DNA of 47,734 nt, taken from the NCBI GenBank assembly GCA_021323735.1, contig JAJPKM010000047.1, positions 1-47,734 of the forward strand, in the 5' to 3' direction. Positions 1 through 6,561 of this stretch are shown piece by piece. The position numbers were made by a program, and so were the translations under genes. How positions within the stretch are numbered: the first letter of the stretch is position 1; every line of letters begins with the position of its first letter. A model generated the notes under the pieces. That model had not been told where the DNA came from. It ran no database searches and was given only the letters and a program-made list of their open reading frames with translations. Source of the DNA: Gammaproteobacteria bacterium (GTDB lineage: Bacteria > Pseudomonadota > Gammaproteobacteria > Steroidobacterales > Steroidobacteraceae).

Positions 1-318
1 ATGCGCCGCTACGTCCTCTGGCTCAAAGCCCTTCCCGGAAAGCCAGTATTCGTCGGCTACCCAGCCGGATTCGATTTCCTATTCGTTTACTGGTACCTGA
101 TTCGCTTTGCCGGCGAAAGCCCCTTCAGCTTCTCCGCGCTCGATATCAAAACCTACGCAATGGTCTTGCTGAAGAAGGACTATCGAAAAAGCACTAAGCA
201 CGGCATGCCCAAACATTGGTTCGACTCGCATCCCCATACCCACATCGCTCTCGACGACGCCATCGAACAGGGTGCGCTTTTTTGCAACATGCTTTCTGAA
301 AATCTCAGCGGACCATAG
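1..318 (+). CDS. DEDDh-type 3'-5' exonuclease, C-terminal part (5' partial)
   Basis: The 105 visible residues look like the C-terminal half of a DnaQ/RNase-T-fold exonuclease. An Exo II-like segment ([15 protein letters not shown], about residues 19-33) is followed by an Exo III-like HIALDDA motif near residue 82, where the His and Asp would be the general base and a metal ligand. The N-terminal DxE metal-binding strand expected in this family is absent, so the gene almost certainly begins upstream of the window and the ATG at base 1 is probably internal. It belongs to the accessory stretch that ends at tRNA-Lys. The exact subfamily (Rv2179c-like exoribonuclease or another DEDDh exonuclease) cannot be decided from this fragment. 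Confidence 0.5.
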   Translation: MRRYVLWLKALPGKPVFVGYPAGFDFLFVYWYLIRFAGESPFSFSALDIKTYAMVLLKKDYRKSTKHGMPKHWFDSHPHTHIALDDAIEQGALFCNMLSENLSGP

Positions 319-496
319 TAGGTCAATCGCAGATCGCCTGTTAGCGGGTCAGATGTCAAAGTGTAACTGCCATCGCTGCCACAGCAGCGTGGCGTTGGCG
401 GGATTTACGGCAGTTAGACGGGAGTTCTTGGTCAGGGTAAAGGGTTTTTCTCGGTAGATCGGGGAGTTGAAGCGCTTCGTGTTGTCGAGCGTGTGA

Positions 497-876
497 CTAC
501 ATGGTGATCGCCTCCAGCAACTGCAACGCTCGATGTTGAGCCGGGTTCGGTGTCGTGGTCATTTGAAAGGCCGAGCCGCGGTTTTTTCCGACGAGCGTCT
601 CGCAGGTATTGCGCACGATGGTGGAGAGTTCGTCGAGCAGCGTGCGAAAACTGTGTACGGGTGACCCGTCTTTGAGTTTGCGAGTGGCGACTTTGTCGAG
701 CGCCGCCTCGGATCGCTCGGCGGCGGCGACCGGATCCCGATGCTTCTTTCGTTCCAGGTCCTCGTCAGTCCGTCGGCAAACATCAACTCGCGCCACGCCT
801 CGCGCATGTGCCATTCGACATAGTAGGCGAGCATGCACAGGAAGATGTGCGCCCGCACGCGTTCCTCCAGTGAGTA
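497..876 (-). pseudogene. IS1634-family transposase remnant, frameshifted C-terminal end
   Basis: Two overlapping minus-strand frames together give the C-terminal end of an IS4-superfamily (IS1634-type) DDE transposase. One frame gives EERVRAHIFLCMLAYYVEWH (from about 867 down to 772). The other continues with DGSPVHSFRTLLDEL and ends with ALQLLEAI before a stop at 497. The frame changes around 757-771. The catalytic N-terminal two thirds are missing. The remnant stops at its 5' side exactly where a copy of the tRNA-Lys 3' end (879-901) begins, so it was probably cut by an integration or excision event. In the roughly 180 bases between the exonuclease stop and this remnant I see no gene; an IS terminal repeat could lie there but I could not identify one. 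Confidence 0.7.
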
Positions 877-878
877 GG

Positions 879-901
879 TGGTGGGCCGTGTAGGGCCCGA
901 A
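879..901. repeat. tRNA-Lys 3'-end copy (outer attachment-site scar)
   Basis: Bases 879-895 read TGGTGGGCCGTGTAGGG, an exact 17-bp match to the 3' terminus, CCA included, of the tRNA-Lys(CTT) gene at 8886-8961. After two mismatches another four bases match. It has the same orientation as the complete gene and abuts the truncated transposase. I infer a decayed att site from integration into tRNA-Lys. Confidence 0.7.
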
Positions 902-1031
902 ATGCGCAAGTAAAGTCCCGCTGATATTGGGGAATTGGGTGGGGCCGGGATGAGGAATTGCCCCGACTGTAGCCCCAATTTTCATATCCAGCCCCGGGTA
1001 TGCGCGTTCTGTTTACGGTTCGCTGCACAAG

Positions 1032-1080
1032 TGGAGGAAAACGTAGACATGAAGCTATCTCTTGTATACACTTTCCTCCA
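1032..1080. promoter_or_regulatory. Inverted repeat upstream of abiEi, candidate autoregulatory operator
   Basis: TGGAGGAAA (1032-1040) and TTTCCTCCA (1072-1080) are a perfect 9-bp inverted repeat separated by 31 bases, ending on the first base of the AbiEi start codon. AbiEi-family antitoxins are known to repress their own promoter by binding inverted repeats just upstream of the gene. The position fits that role; binding itself is inference. Confidence 0.4.
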
Positions 1081-1676
1081 TGACGCGCCAAGCCACGGTT
1101 TCCCGGCCCGCAGGCCTTGCGGCGACTTTCACCTATAGTGAAGCACGCGACGCGGGGATATCAGATCGTCGGCTCTATTCTTACCGGGATCTCGGTTATG
1201 TCGAGGCCATTGGCCGGGGTTTATATCGTTGGGCTGAAGATGTCGATTCCGATCCGAATCTACTTGAGATCGCGCTGCGGGTTCCGCGGGCGACACTGTG
1301 CCTGACGAGCGCCCTGGCTCATTATGATCTGACCGACATTATCCCGCCACGTACCACTTTCGCCATTCCACGCGGCAGTCGGATTCCGAAATTGCACTCG
1401 CCGGTCGAGGTCCATGTCTTTGCGCGCCAGACGTTCGACCTGGGGCGTACGGACTTGAAGATCGCCGGTGGCGTTTCTATAGGATTATATTCAGCCGAAC
1501 GGACGCTGATCGATGTCATTCGATTGCGTCATCGGGAAGGTCCGGAAGTGGCGTGGGAAGCGCTGCGCCGATGGCTGCGTCGCAGATGTTCCCAGCCTGC
1601 CGCCTTGATCAAGATGGCCAAACCTTTCCACGGCGCGGAACGTGCCGTTCGCAATGCCTTGGAAGTCGTCCTATGA
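1080..1676 (+). CDS. Type IV toxin-antitoxin antitoxin, AbiEi family
   Basis: This 198-residue protein (from the ATG at 1080) has the build of AbiEi antitoxins. An N-terminal winged-helix region (TYSEARDAGISDRRLYSY) leads into the conserved GLYRW segment, the region around LTSALAHYDLTD, and a C-terminal domain with SAERTLIDVIRLR. AbiEi proteins repress their operon and counteract the AbiEii nucleotidyltransferase toxin without direct contact (type IV). The toxin gene would be expected immediately downstream, but only a stub remains at 1689-1718. No good Shine-Dalgarno precedes the start, and the inverted repeat at 1032-1080 probably covers the promoter. An orphan antitoxin can act as an anti-addiction factor; that is speculation here. 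Confidence 0.75.
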   Translation: MTRQATVSRPAGLAATFTYSEARDAGISDRRLYSYRDLGYVEAIGRGLYRWAEDVDSDPNLLEIALRVPRATLCLTSALAHYDLTDIIPPRTTFAIPRGSRIPKLHSPVEVHVFARQTFDLGRTDLKIAGGVSIGLYSAERTLIDVIRLRHREGPEVAWEALRRWLRRRCSQPAALIKMAKPFHGAERAVRNALEVVL

Positions 1677-1688
1677 TCCGCGCGACTC

Positions 1689-1718
1689 GTGAAACGACCG
1701 CCGGCCAACACTGCATAA
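1689..1718 (+). pseudogene. Stub of an AbiEii-type toxin gene (first nine codons only)
   Basis: Thirteen bases after the antitoxin stop, a GTG-started frame reads MKRPPANTA and then a TAA. This resembles the conserved N-terminus of AbiEii/AbiGii nucleotidyltransferase toxins (M-K/T-R-P-x-x-N-x-A followed by ASVR and RLLN). The nucleotidyltransferase body is absent from the following sequence. The evidence is short, so this rests on the motif plus its expected position. Confidence 0.4.
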
Positions 1719-1735
1719 GTGTATAGGAGCGGTTC

Positions 1736-1969
1736 GTGAAACCTAGCAGCTTCGCGCGGATTCTCTGTGGCTTGGCGTTGTTCTTGGCGATGTCGGTCAA
1801 CGCCGAGTTGGCTCCCAATCAGGGACGTCCAACGAGGACCTTCGCTGCCCTGCTGAAAGGTAATGTACCCGGGCGCACCAAGATCGTCGGGGAAAGCATA
1901 TCCGATCACGAATGGTTTTGGTCTAAGCGCCATCATCGGGTCGCCGGTCTCAGTTCCGCTGCTCTATGA
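1736..1969 (+). CDS. Small hypothetical protein with a signal-peptide-like N-terminus
   Basis: A GTG start at 1736 is preceded by AGGAG at a 6-base spacing, the best ribosome-binding site in this stretch. The 77-residue product begins with a typical signal peptide (basic KPSSFAR, a hydrophobic run CGLALFLAMSV, then NAELA). The rest, rich in basic residues, matches nothing I recognise. Its stop overlaps the ATG of the AraC gene by 4 bases (ATGA), so it may drive translational coupling of that gene. It could be a truncated exported protein left by the deletion that removed the toxin, or a leader-type ORF. Confidence 0.35.
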   Translation: MKPSSFARILCGLALFLAMSVNAELAPNQGRPTRTFAALLKGNVPGRTKIVGESISDHEWFWSKRHHRVAGLSSAAL

Positions 1970-2802
1970 GTGTTTCGGTGCTTGAGTCGGCCAGCCCCCG
2001 CGATGCGATACCGCCGTTTTGCGGGGCTTCCGAAATCCGGCTTCGAACCGACGATTTTGCCTTTGAGGCCATGCGGGCGACGGGAAGCGAAGACGATGTT
2101 GGCGAGCATACCCACGAGGCGCCGCACTTTTTATTCATGTTGGAAGGCGCCTACGTCTCATCCGCAAAGGATGCGCCCGACGTGGCCTACGGACCCTGCC
2201 TCTTCTTTCATCCTGCTTGGACGACACACCGCGACCGAGTTCTGAGCGGTCATGGCCGTTTTCTGGGCATCAGCTTGTTTCTAGATGTCGAAGGGCATTC
2301 CAAGCCGCTGCAGTCGGCCGCCCCGACTTACATCACCAATGTGGGTTCGATCTACGCAGCGAGGGCGATCGCGCAGGAGCTGCGCCAACCTTCACCGGCC
2401 AAATTCGCCATCGAGGCCGCCGCCTGCCAACTGATCGGTTCGATGGACGTGTCCATCGTCGGGGAGCGCTCGGCGCCTGCGTGGCTGGGGCGGGCCAAGG
2501 ATATGATCGTCGAAGCGTCCTCGGAGCAACTGACGATCTCCGGCATTGCTAGGGACGCGGGTGTTCACCCTGTGTATCTCGCCAGAACGTTTCGGCGGTT
2601 CTTGGGATGCACCCCCGGCGAATATTTGCGGGCGCAGCGCCTAGAGCGCGCGGCCCATCTCCTTGGCCGAAAGCGCCATAGCATCGCGGAGGTGGCCGTA
2701 ATGTCCGGCTTCAGCGATCAAAGCCATCTGACGAAGGTTTTTCGCGCCGCGTTCGGCATGACGCCGGGTTTATACCGGCGTCGGTCCATTCTTAAGAGCT
2801 AG
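1966..2802 (+). CDS. AraC-family transcriptional regulator
   Basis: This 278-residue protein has an N-terminal cupin-like sensor half (GEHTHEAPHFLFMLEGAYVSS, about residues 45-65) and a C-terminal AraC DNA-binding domain with two helix-turn-helix motifs. The first is around LTISGIARDAGVHPVYLART; the second, around HSIAEVAVMSGFSDQSHLTK, ends in the family signature FGMTPGLYRR. The ligand is unknown. The start overlaps the preceding small ORF by 4 bases and has no good ribosome-binding site of its own. It converges with the S41-like peptidase gene, which is a possible but unproven target. Confidence 0.85.
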   Translation: MSVSVLESASPRDAIPPFCGASEIRLRTDDFAFEAMRATGSEDDVGEHTHEAPHFLFMLEGAYVSSAKDAPDVAYGPCLFFHPAWTTHRDRVLSGHGRFLGISLFLDVEGHSKPLQSAAPTYITNVGSIYAARAIAQELRQPSPAKFAIEAAACQLIGSMDVSIVGERSAPAWLGRAKDMIVEASSEQLTISGIARDAGVHPVYLARTFRRFLGCTPGEYLRAQRLERAAHLLGRKRHSIAEVAVMSGFSDQSHLTKVFRAAFGMTPGLYRRRSILKS

Positions 2803-2810
2803 CAGGCGCC

Positions 2811-2950
2811 GACGCTGTCGAGTTAACTTGGTCCGGCAACGACGAAATGGACGAGGCCGAGGGCGACGGGCGGGCCGAACTCCAGCCCGACGGTGCCCTC
2901 AAGGGCCAAATCTGCTTCCACAGCGGCGATGAAGCCAACTTCACTGCCCG
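2811..2950 (+). pseudogene. Fragment of a conserved small hypothetical protein (DEMDE/GDE type)
   Basis: One plus-strand frame between the AraC stop and the peptidase stop reads VELTWSGNDEMDE, then GDGRAELQPDGALKGQIC and FHSGDEANFTAR. The pattern W-x-G-x-DEMDE, GxGxAELxxDG, FHxGDE is one I associate with small uncharacterised proteins often found beside insertion sequences. No start codon or upstream portion is present and the frame then runs antisense into the peptidase gene, so this is probably a C-terminal relic. Family assignment is from memory of the pattern only. Confidence 0.35.
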
Positions 2951-2963
2951 CAGCGAGACTTCT

Positions 2964-4706
2964 TCAACGGCCGTTAGAGGTCGTTGCAAGGCGCTTCAGC
3001 GCGTACTTGGCGTGTTCGCTGCCGGCGTCGAGTTCAACCGCCTTGGTGTAGGCGACCTTCGCCGCCTCCGGCTTGCCATCCGCTTCGAGGCCTTCGCCGA
3101 GACTGTCGAACGCATTGGCGGATTGGGGGTGCGCCTCCGTATTCAGCTGGAAGACTGCGACGGCTTCGCTCTGCTTGCGCTCACCCAGCAATGCATAGCC
3201 GGCGCGATTGAGCCGGCGCTCGTGGTCGGTGATGAAGAGGTGGCGGGGGTCCTGCTCGAATTGCCGGTAAGCAGTCCTGACAGCGTCCAGGCCGGACGGC
3301 GCCGCGGATTGGACGATGTCCTCGAGGCTTGCCGGGGCGGCGTCGCTAAGCGCGATGTCGAGCGTCGGATCACGTCCGGAGGTGAAATCCGAAAACCTCG
3401 GCGTCACGGCGATCTCGGGCGTAGTGGCGGTGCGGTGATCTCGGGGGTCCTTGTCCTGCCACCACAAGGCGGCTAGCGCGACCTCCACATGACTGTTGGG
3501 CAATTCCAGGATCTTCGGATCTCCGAAGAAGTTGACGTTTTGCGCCGTAGGCTCGCCGACGAAGATTGGATCGGCGAAGTTTTCCAGCCGGTCGACGAAA
3601 TTTTGGTCGGCGGAAAAGGTCTTCCGGGAGATCAGAACCCAGATCCCCCCGCGATGGTTGGCCTGCGAACGGATCAGGGTAAGCAGCAGCGGCCGCAGAA
3701 GCGTGTTGTCCCCTCCGCCGTTTCGCCGGATGTCGACGATGATGCGTTGCACGTCATGCTGTCCGAGGTAGTCGGACAAGCTTTTTGCAAACTGCGCCAG
3801 CGTTTCAGCCGGCTCATCGGCGACCCCGCGGAACGCGACGTATACCGCACGTCGCTCCGGCAGCGGTTGGAACCAGAAAATCTTGTCCTTCCGCTGGAAC
3901 GACAAGGGGGCGCCGGGTCCAGACGCTTCAGCCGAAACCCACCCCTCTGGAAGGGGATCAAGGGTAAAATTCAGCAGATTGAACTCGCCAGGATGCACCG
4001 TGGCGCCCAGTGTCAGCGTGCGGCGCATGCCCTCCTTCTCCACGATGAAGGTCGCAGTCTCGTCCGACAGCGACAGATGCAGGCCCTTGAGAACGACGGG
4101 AACGTTCAGAAAATTGTGGGCGGCCCAGGTTCGGACCTCCCCGTCGTTATCAGGATCATGGGGGACGAGCGAACCGATCTTGGCCATCGCGGCGCGCCAG
4201 TCGGTCGATCCGACGCTGATCAGTTTGGCGCCGACCAGATCGGCGTGCCCGCTATCGATGGCCTGGATGTAGACGCCGTCGTCGAATTGGATGAATCGCA
4301 CCGGCGCCTGGGCGAGCTGCAGATCGCTGATGCTGACGCCGCTGTGGCCGTCGCTGATCATCGCCCCGATGCGAATGAATCCGACGAGGGTTTCGTCCGC
4401 GGAAAGGCTCGGAATTTGCGCATCGAACGCCTGCACGGCGGCCTCGAACTGCGCCCGCGTCATGGTGTGAAACAGGTCCTTGTGAATGCGCGGGGCATTG
4501 TCGGCCAGATAGTGAAGGTCAGCTCGCCATTGCGCCGCCGACAGGCTCTTCCAGCTATCGGAGGGCGCACCGGCCTGGGCGGCCAAGCTCCCTGCGAGGG
4601 CTAGGCACGCGGAGACCAAGGCGCTCCCCACGGCCTTTGCCAACCGCCGCCCAAGAACCAGCAAACAAGAAATGGTCCGCTTGGGGGTGCTTTGAACGGG
4701 TGTCAT
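2964..4706 (-). CDS. Secreted S41-like peptidase with C-terminal TPR repeats
   Basis: I place the start at the ATG at 4706, giving 580 residues. A basic N-terminus and hydrophobic stretch (VGSALVSACLALAGSLAAQA) make a Sec-type signal peptide. The central part resembles the S41 (C-terminal processing peptidase-like) fold: MISDGHSGVSI, then VQRIIVDIRRNGGGDN, then ISRKTFSADQNF, where the Ser of TFSADQ would be the nucleophile. After this come TPR-like repeats (RAGYALLGERKQSEAVAVF; AFDSLGEGLEADGKPEAAKV). It is likely periplasmic or exported. The substrate is unknown, and the PDZ domain of classical tail-specific proteases is not evident. The upstream 240 bases hold no other intact gene. Confidence 0.75.
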   Translation of the reverse strand: MTPVQSTPKRTISCLLVLGRRLAKAVGSALVSACLALAGSLAAQAGAPSDSWKSLSAAQWRADLHYLADNAPRIHKDLFHTMTRAQFEAAVQAFDAQIPSLSADETLVGFIRIGAMISDGHSGVSISDLQLAQAPVRFIQFDDGVYIQAIDSGHADLVGAKLISVGSTDWRAAMAKIGSLVPHDPDNDGEVRTWAAHNFLNVPVVLKGLHLSLSDETATFIVEKEGMRRTLTLGATVHPGEFNLLNFTLDPLPEGWVSAEASGPGAPLSFQRKDKIFWFQPLPERRAVYVAFRGVADEPAETLAQFAKSLSDYLGQHDVQRIIVDIRRNGGGDNTLLRPLLLTLIRSQANHRGGIWVLISRKTFSADQNFVDRLENFADPIFVGEPTAQNVNFFGDPKILELPNSHVEVALAALWWQDKDPRDHRTATTPEIAVTPRFSDFTSGRDPTLDIALSDAAPASLEDIVQSAAPSGLDAVRTAYRQFEQDPRHLFITDHERRLNRAGYALLGERKQSEAVAVFQLNTEAHPQSANAFDSLGEGLEADGKPEAAKVAYTKAVELDAGSEHAKYALKRLATTSNGR

Positions 4707-4947
4707 GATCGGCTCGCCTCTGTGGTTTTTGGGACGCACGAGTTCGACGCGCAGCTCAAACGCCCGCACCGTCCGTGCAGCAAGTCAGCCTAGAGGAATT
4801 CGAATCGCAGTCTTGTATGGTTGGAACTACCGACTGGTCCCAGCTGTGCATTCTGGCGTATCGTGGTAAAGGTTTTCCAGGGCAAGGCCAGCGGTGCATG
4901 CGCTGGTAGATAGAAATTAGCTCGTCGTGCGAAAGCCTGGGTTGGGA

Positions 4948-5270
4948 TTACGTCTCCGCCTCTACGTCGGCGTTGACGAGGAGCTTCCAGTCGGCGTCGC
5001 ACGGATGGCACGCGATAGGCTCGGACGGCACAAGGGCCGCCGCCTCGTGGGCGTGCTTGCGCACGTAATCCTTGAGCGATTTTGCCTTCGGCGCTTCGTC
5101 GATGCGGTCCAGAAGATAGCCCAACCTCTGCACCCACGGCATCGGCACAGTTGGAGCAAGGGCGGCGAGCTTGTCCGCTTTGCGGCGAGTTCGGCGAGTA
5201 TCGTGGCGACGGCATCGAGCCCGCCGATCTGCGCCTCGTAGCCGACGAAGGTCTTACCGGAAGTCTTCGG
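4948..5270 (-). pseudogene. AbiEi-family antitoxin remnant (5'-truncated, frameshifted)
   Basis: Minus-strand frames reading toward lower coordinates give TFVGYEAQIGGLDAVATILAELA in one frame and then, after a shift near 5170-5190, PMPWVQRLGYLLDRIDEAP through DADWKLLVNADVEAET to a stop at 4948. This is the C-terminal half typical of longer AbiEi antitoxins (GGL-x-x-VAT-x-L-x-EL; QRLGYLLE; W-x-LLVN). The N-terminal half is missing: the remnant begins only about ten bases from the 45-bp tRNA-Lys repeat at 5281, consistent with disruption by integration. No intact toxin partner follows. Confidence 0.55.
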
Positions 5271-5280
5271 AAGGGGTAGA

Positions 5281-5325
5281 TGGTGGGCCGTGTAGGGATC
5301 GAACCTACGACCAATTGATTAAGAG
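5281..5325. repeat. 45-bp direct repeat of the tRNA-Lys 3' end (att site, left)
   Basis: The 45 bases are identical to 8886-8930, the 3' portion of the tRNA-Lys(CTT) gene from CCA through the anticodon loop. The identity ends abruptly (ACGCA here, TCAAC in the tRNA). The two copies are direct and 3605 bp apart, the arrangement left when an element inserts into a tRNA gene and restores its 3' end. Confidence 0.9.
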
Positions 5326-5464
5326 ACGCAGATATTAACGAGTCATTTTGTTAATAAAAATAATGTGTTATGGCCATATAACTGTGCCACGATTTCCAGA
5401 GTTGTCCGCAGATAAGGCTCTGAATCCATTACTTTCGAGCGCATTCAATGGCACAGGGAATTAA

Positions 5465-5497
5465 TTGAATAACCTAAGCCGATAGGATAATCTATCC
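5465..5497 (+). promoter_or_regulatory. Candidate promoter and palindromic operator of the DUF4160/DUF2442 pair
   Basis: TTGAAT (5465-5470) and TAATCT (5488-5493) are spaced by 17 bases. GATAG-N6-CTATC (5481-5496) overlaps the -10. The -10 lies only five bases before the ATG at 5499, so a transcript from it would be leaderless or nearly so. The surrounding 5326-5498 stretch is clearly AT-richer than its neighbours. Confidence 0.35.
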
Positions 5498-5498
5498 G

Positions 5499-5933
5499 AT
5501 GAGTCGCGTGTTCATATCTGCGGGCACAGGAGCCGGGATTTACGTCTTTTCCGACGATCATTGTCCTGCACATGTCCACGCCCGGCATCGCGGCGAAGGT
5601 TGGATCGCGAGAGTGAGATTTTCTTACCTCGACAGTACGGCAGAACTGATCAGCATCGCCCCGGCCAAGAACATTCCTCTGCAGCGCGTAGTGAACCGTC
5701 TCTTGAGCGATATTCAAGCGCGAGTGCCGGATTGTCGACGTGGCTGGTGGTTGACGCGAGGAACGACTTGTTTGACGAACCAGTGGGCATTGGTGAGCAA
5801 AGCGGGAAAGATCGAGCTTCTCCCGAAACCCACTCCGAATGCGAAACAGATCGCCGAGGCCGAATACGATCCTACCAAGGAACAGATTCACGTGATCTTT
5901 CGGGATGGTACAAAAGTGCAGGTGAAATTATGA
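5499..5933 (+). CDS. DUF4160-type protein, possible toxin-antitoxin component
   Basis: The N-terminal part carries the DUF4160 hallmark (IYVFSDDHCPAHVHAR, about residues 15-30): an acidic-DH pair followed by PxHVH. The 144-residue length exceeds the usual 80-100, because a C-terminal part (about 90-144, ELLPKPTPNAKQIAEAEYDP) has been added, which itself looks DUF2442-like. DUF4160 genes are frequently found paired with DUF2442 genes and have been proposed as toxin-antitoxin-like modules, but no function is established. The next gene overlaps it by 4 bases (ATGA), so the two are translationally coupled. Confidence 0.6.
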   Translation: MSRVFISAGTGAGIYVFSDDHCPAHVHARHRGEGWIARVRFSYLDSTAELISIAPAKNIPLQRVVNRLLSDIQARVPDCRRGWWLTRGTTCLTNQWALVSKAGKIELLPKPTPNAKQIAEAEYDPTKEQIHVIFRDGTKVQVKL

Positions 5934-6379
5934 CCACAAATGTACAGCGGATCAGTGACGCCGAGTACGCAGCGGCGCTTGCCGCCGGCCGAGTTGAGGC
6001 CGAGACCGAGATTCGGGCGCAAGCGGTCCGCTACGTCCCCGAGCGGGATGCCATTGAGATCGTCACGAGCCGCAATGCTGGCTTCTTGATTCCACGACAG
6101 TGGATCGGAGCGCTGCAGGACGTTCCTACCGACGAGTTGAGCAAACTCGAAGTTTGGCCCGACGGATCGGCGATTGAACTCGAGGACCGAGACATTCAGA
6201 TTAGTGTGCATGGGCTCCTGACAGCGATCCTGCCGGCGATGCTGCCCTCGCGGTCCGTTGCAGCGATCTTTGCCAGTCGGGGCGGCCAAGCAACCTCACG
6301 CGCGAAGCGCAAAAGCTCGCGAGCCAACGGTGGTAAGGGTGGTCGGCCTCGAAAAAAATCATCCACCGAAATGGCCTAA
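5930..6379 (+). CDS. DUF2442-type protein, partner of the DUF4160 protein
   Basis: The start is the ATG at 5930 inside the ATGA overlap with the upstream stop, giving 149 residues. The N-terminal 80 residues (RYVPERDAIEIVTSRNAGFLIPR, then LSKLEVWPDGSAIELED) show the DUF2442 pattern in which a short strand motif predicts a small DNA- or partner-binding fold. The C-terminus is strongly basic (SRAKRKSSRANGGKGGRPRKK), suggesting nucleic-acid binding. Its position as second gene of a coupled pair suggests an antitoxin or regulator role; that is inference. Confidence 0.6.
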   Translation: MTTNVQRISDAEYAAALAAGRVEAETEIRAQAVRYVPERDAIEIVTSRNAGFLIPRQWIGALQDVPTDELSKLEVWPDGSAIELEDRDIQISVHGLLTAILPAMLPSRSVAAIFASRGGQATSRAKRKSSRANGGKGGRPRKKSSTEMA

Positions 6380-6414
6380 TCTCGTTGCCACAACTGGGAG
6401 CCGGTCCATTGAGG

Positions 6415-6540
6415 CGGCCGCGCTCGTTTATCGGGCGGATGGAGGCGGGAGAGCAGAGAATCGATGTGATTGAATTTATCGAGATCGTACGGGCGCTTCA
6501 GGGGAATCCGAAGGAGTTGTTTGGGAAATTCGTGGAGTAA
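6415..6540 (+). pseudogene. C-terminal relic of an XRE-type HTH regulator
   Basis: The frame ending at the TAA of 6538-6540 reads SFIGRMEAGEQRIDVIEFIE then IVRALQGNPKELFGKFVE. This matches the recognition helix and C-terminal helices of Cro/C1-type regulators (S-x-x-E-x-GERR-x-DV-x-E). The N-terminal HTH helices are not in frame and no start is available. It sits directly between the DUF2442 gene and the SIR2 gene, so it may be the former antitoxin or regulator of this module. Confidence 0.45.
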
Positions 6541-6561
6541 GGAAATTTCGGAGAAGTTTCA

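Noticed and set aside
3489-4604. Long plus-strand open frame of about 370 codons
   Set aside because: It is antisense to the S41-like peptidase gene, which has a signal peptide and domain motifs; the antisense product has no recognisable motif.
4770-4947. Possible AbiEii toxin start after the broken AbiEi (frame reading VIPTQAFARRANFYLPAHAP)
   Set aside because: Only a loose resemblance to toxin N-termini and no nucleotidyltransferase motif follows.
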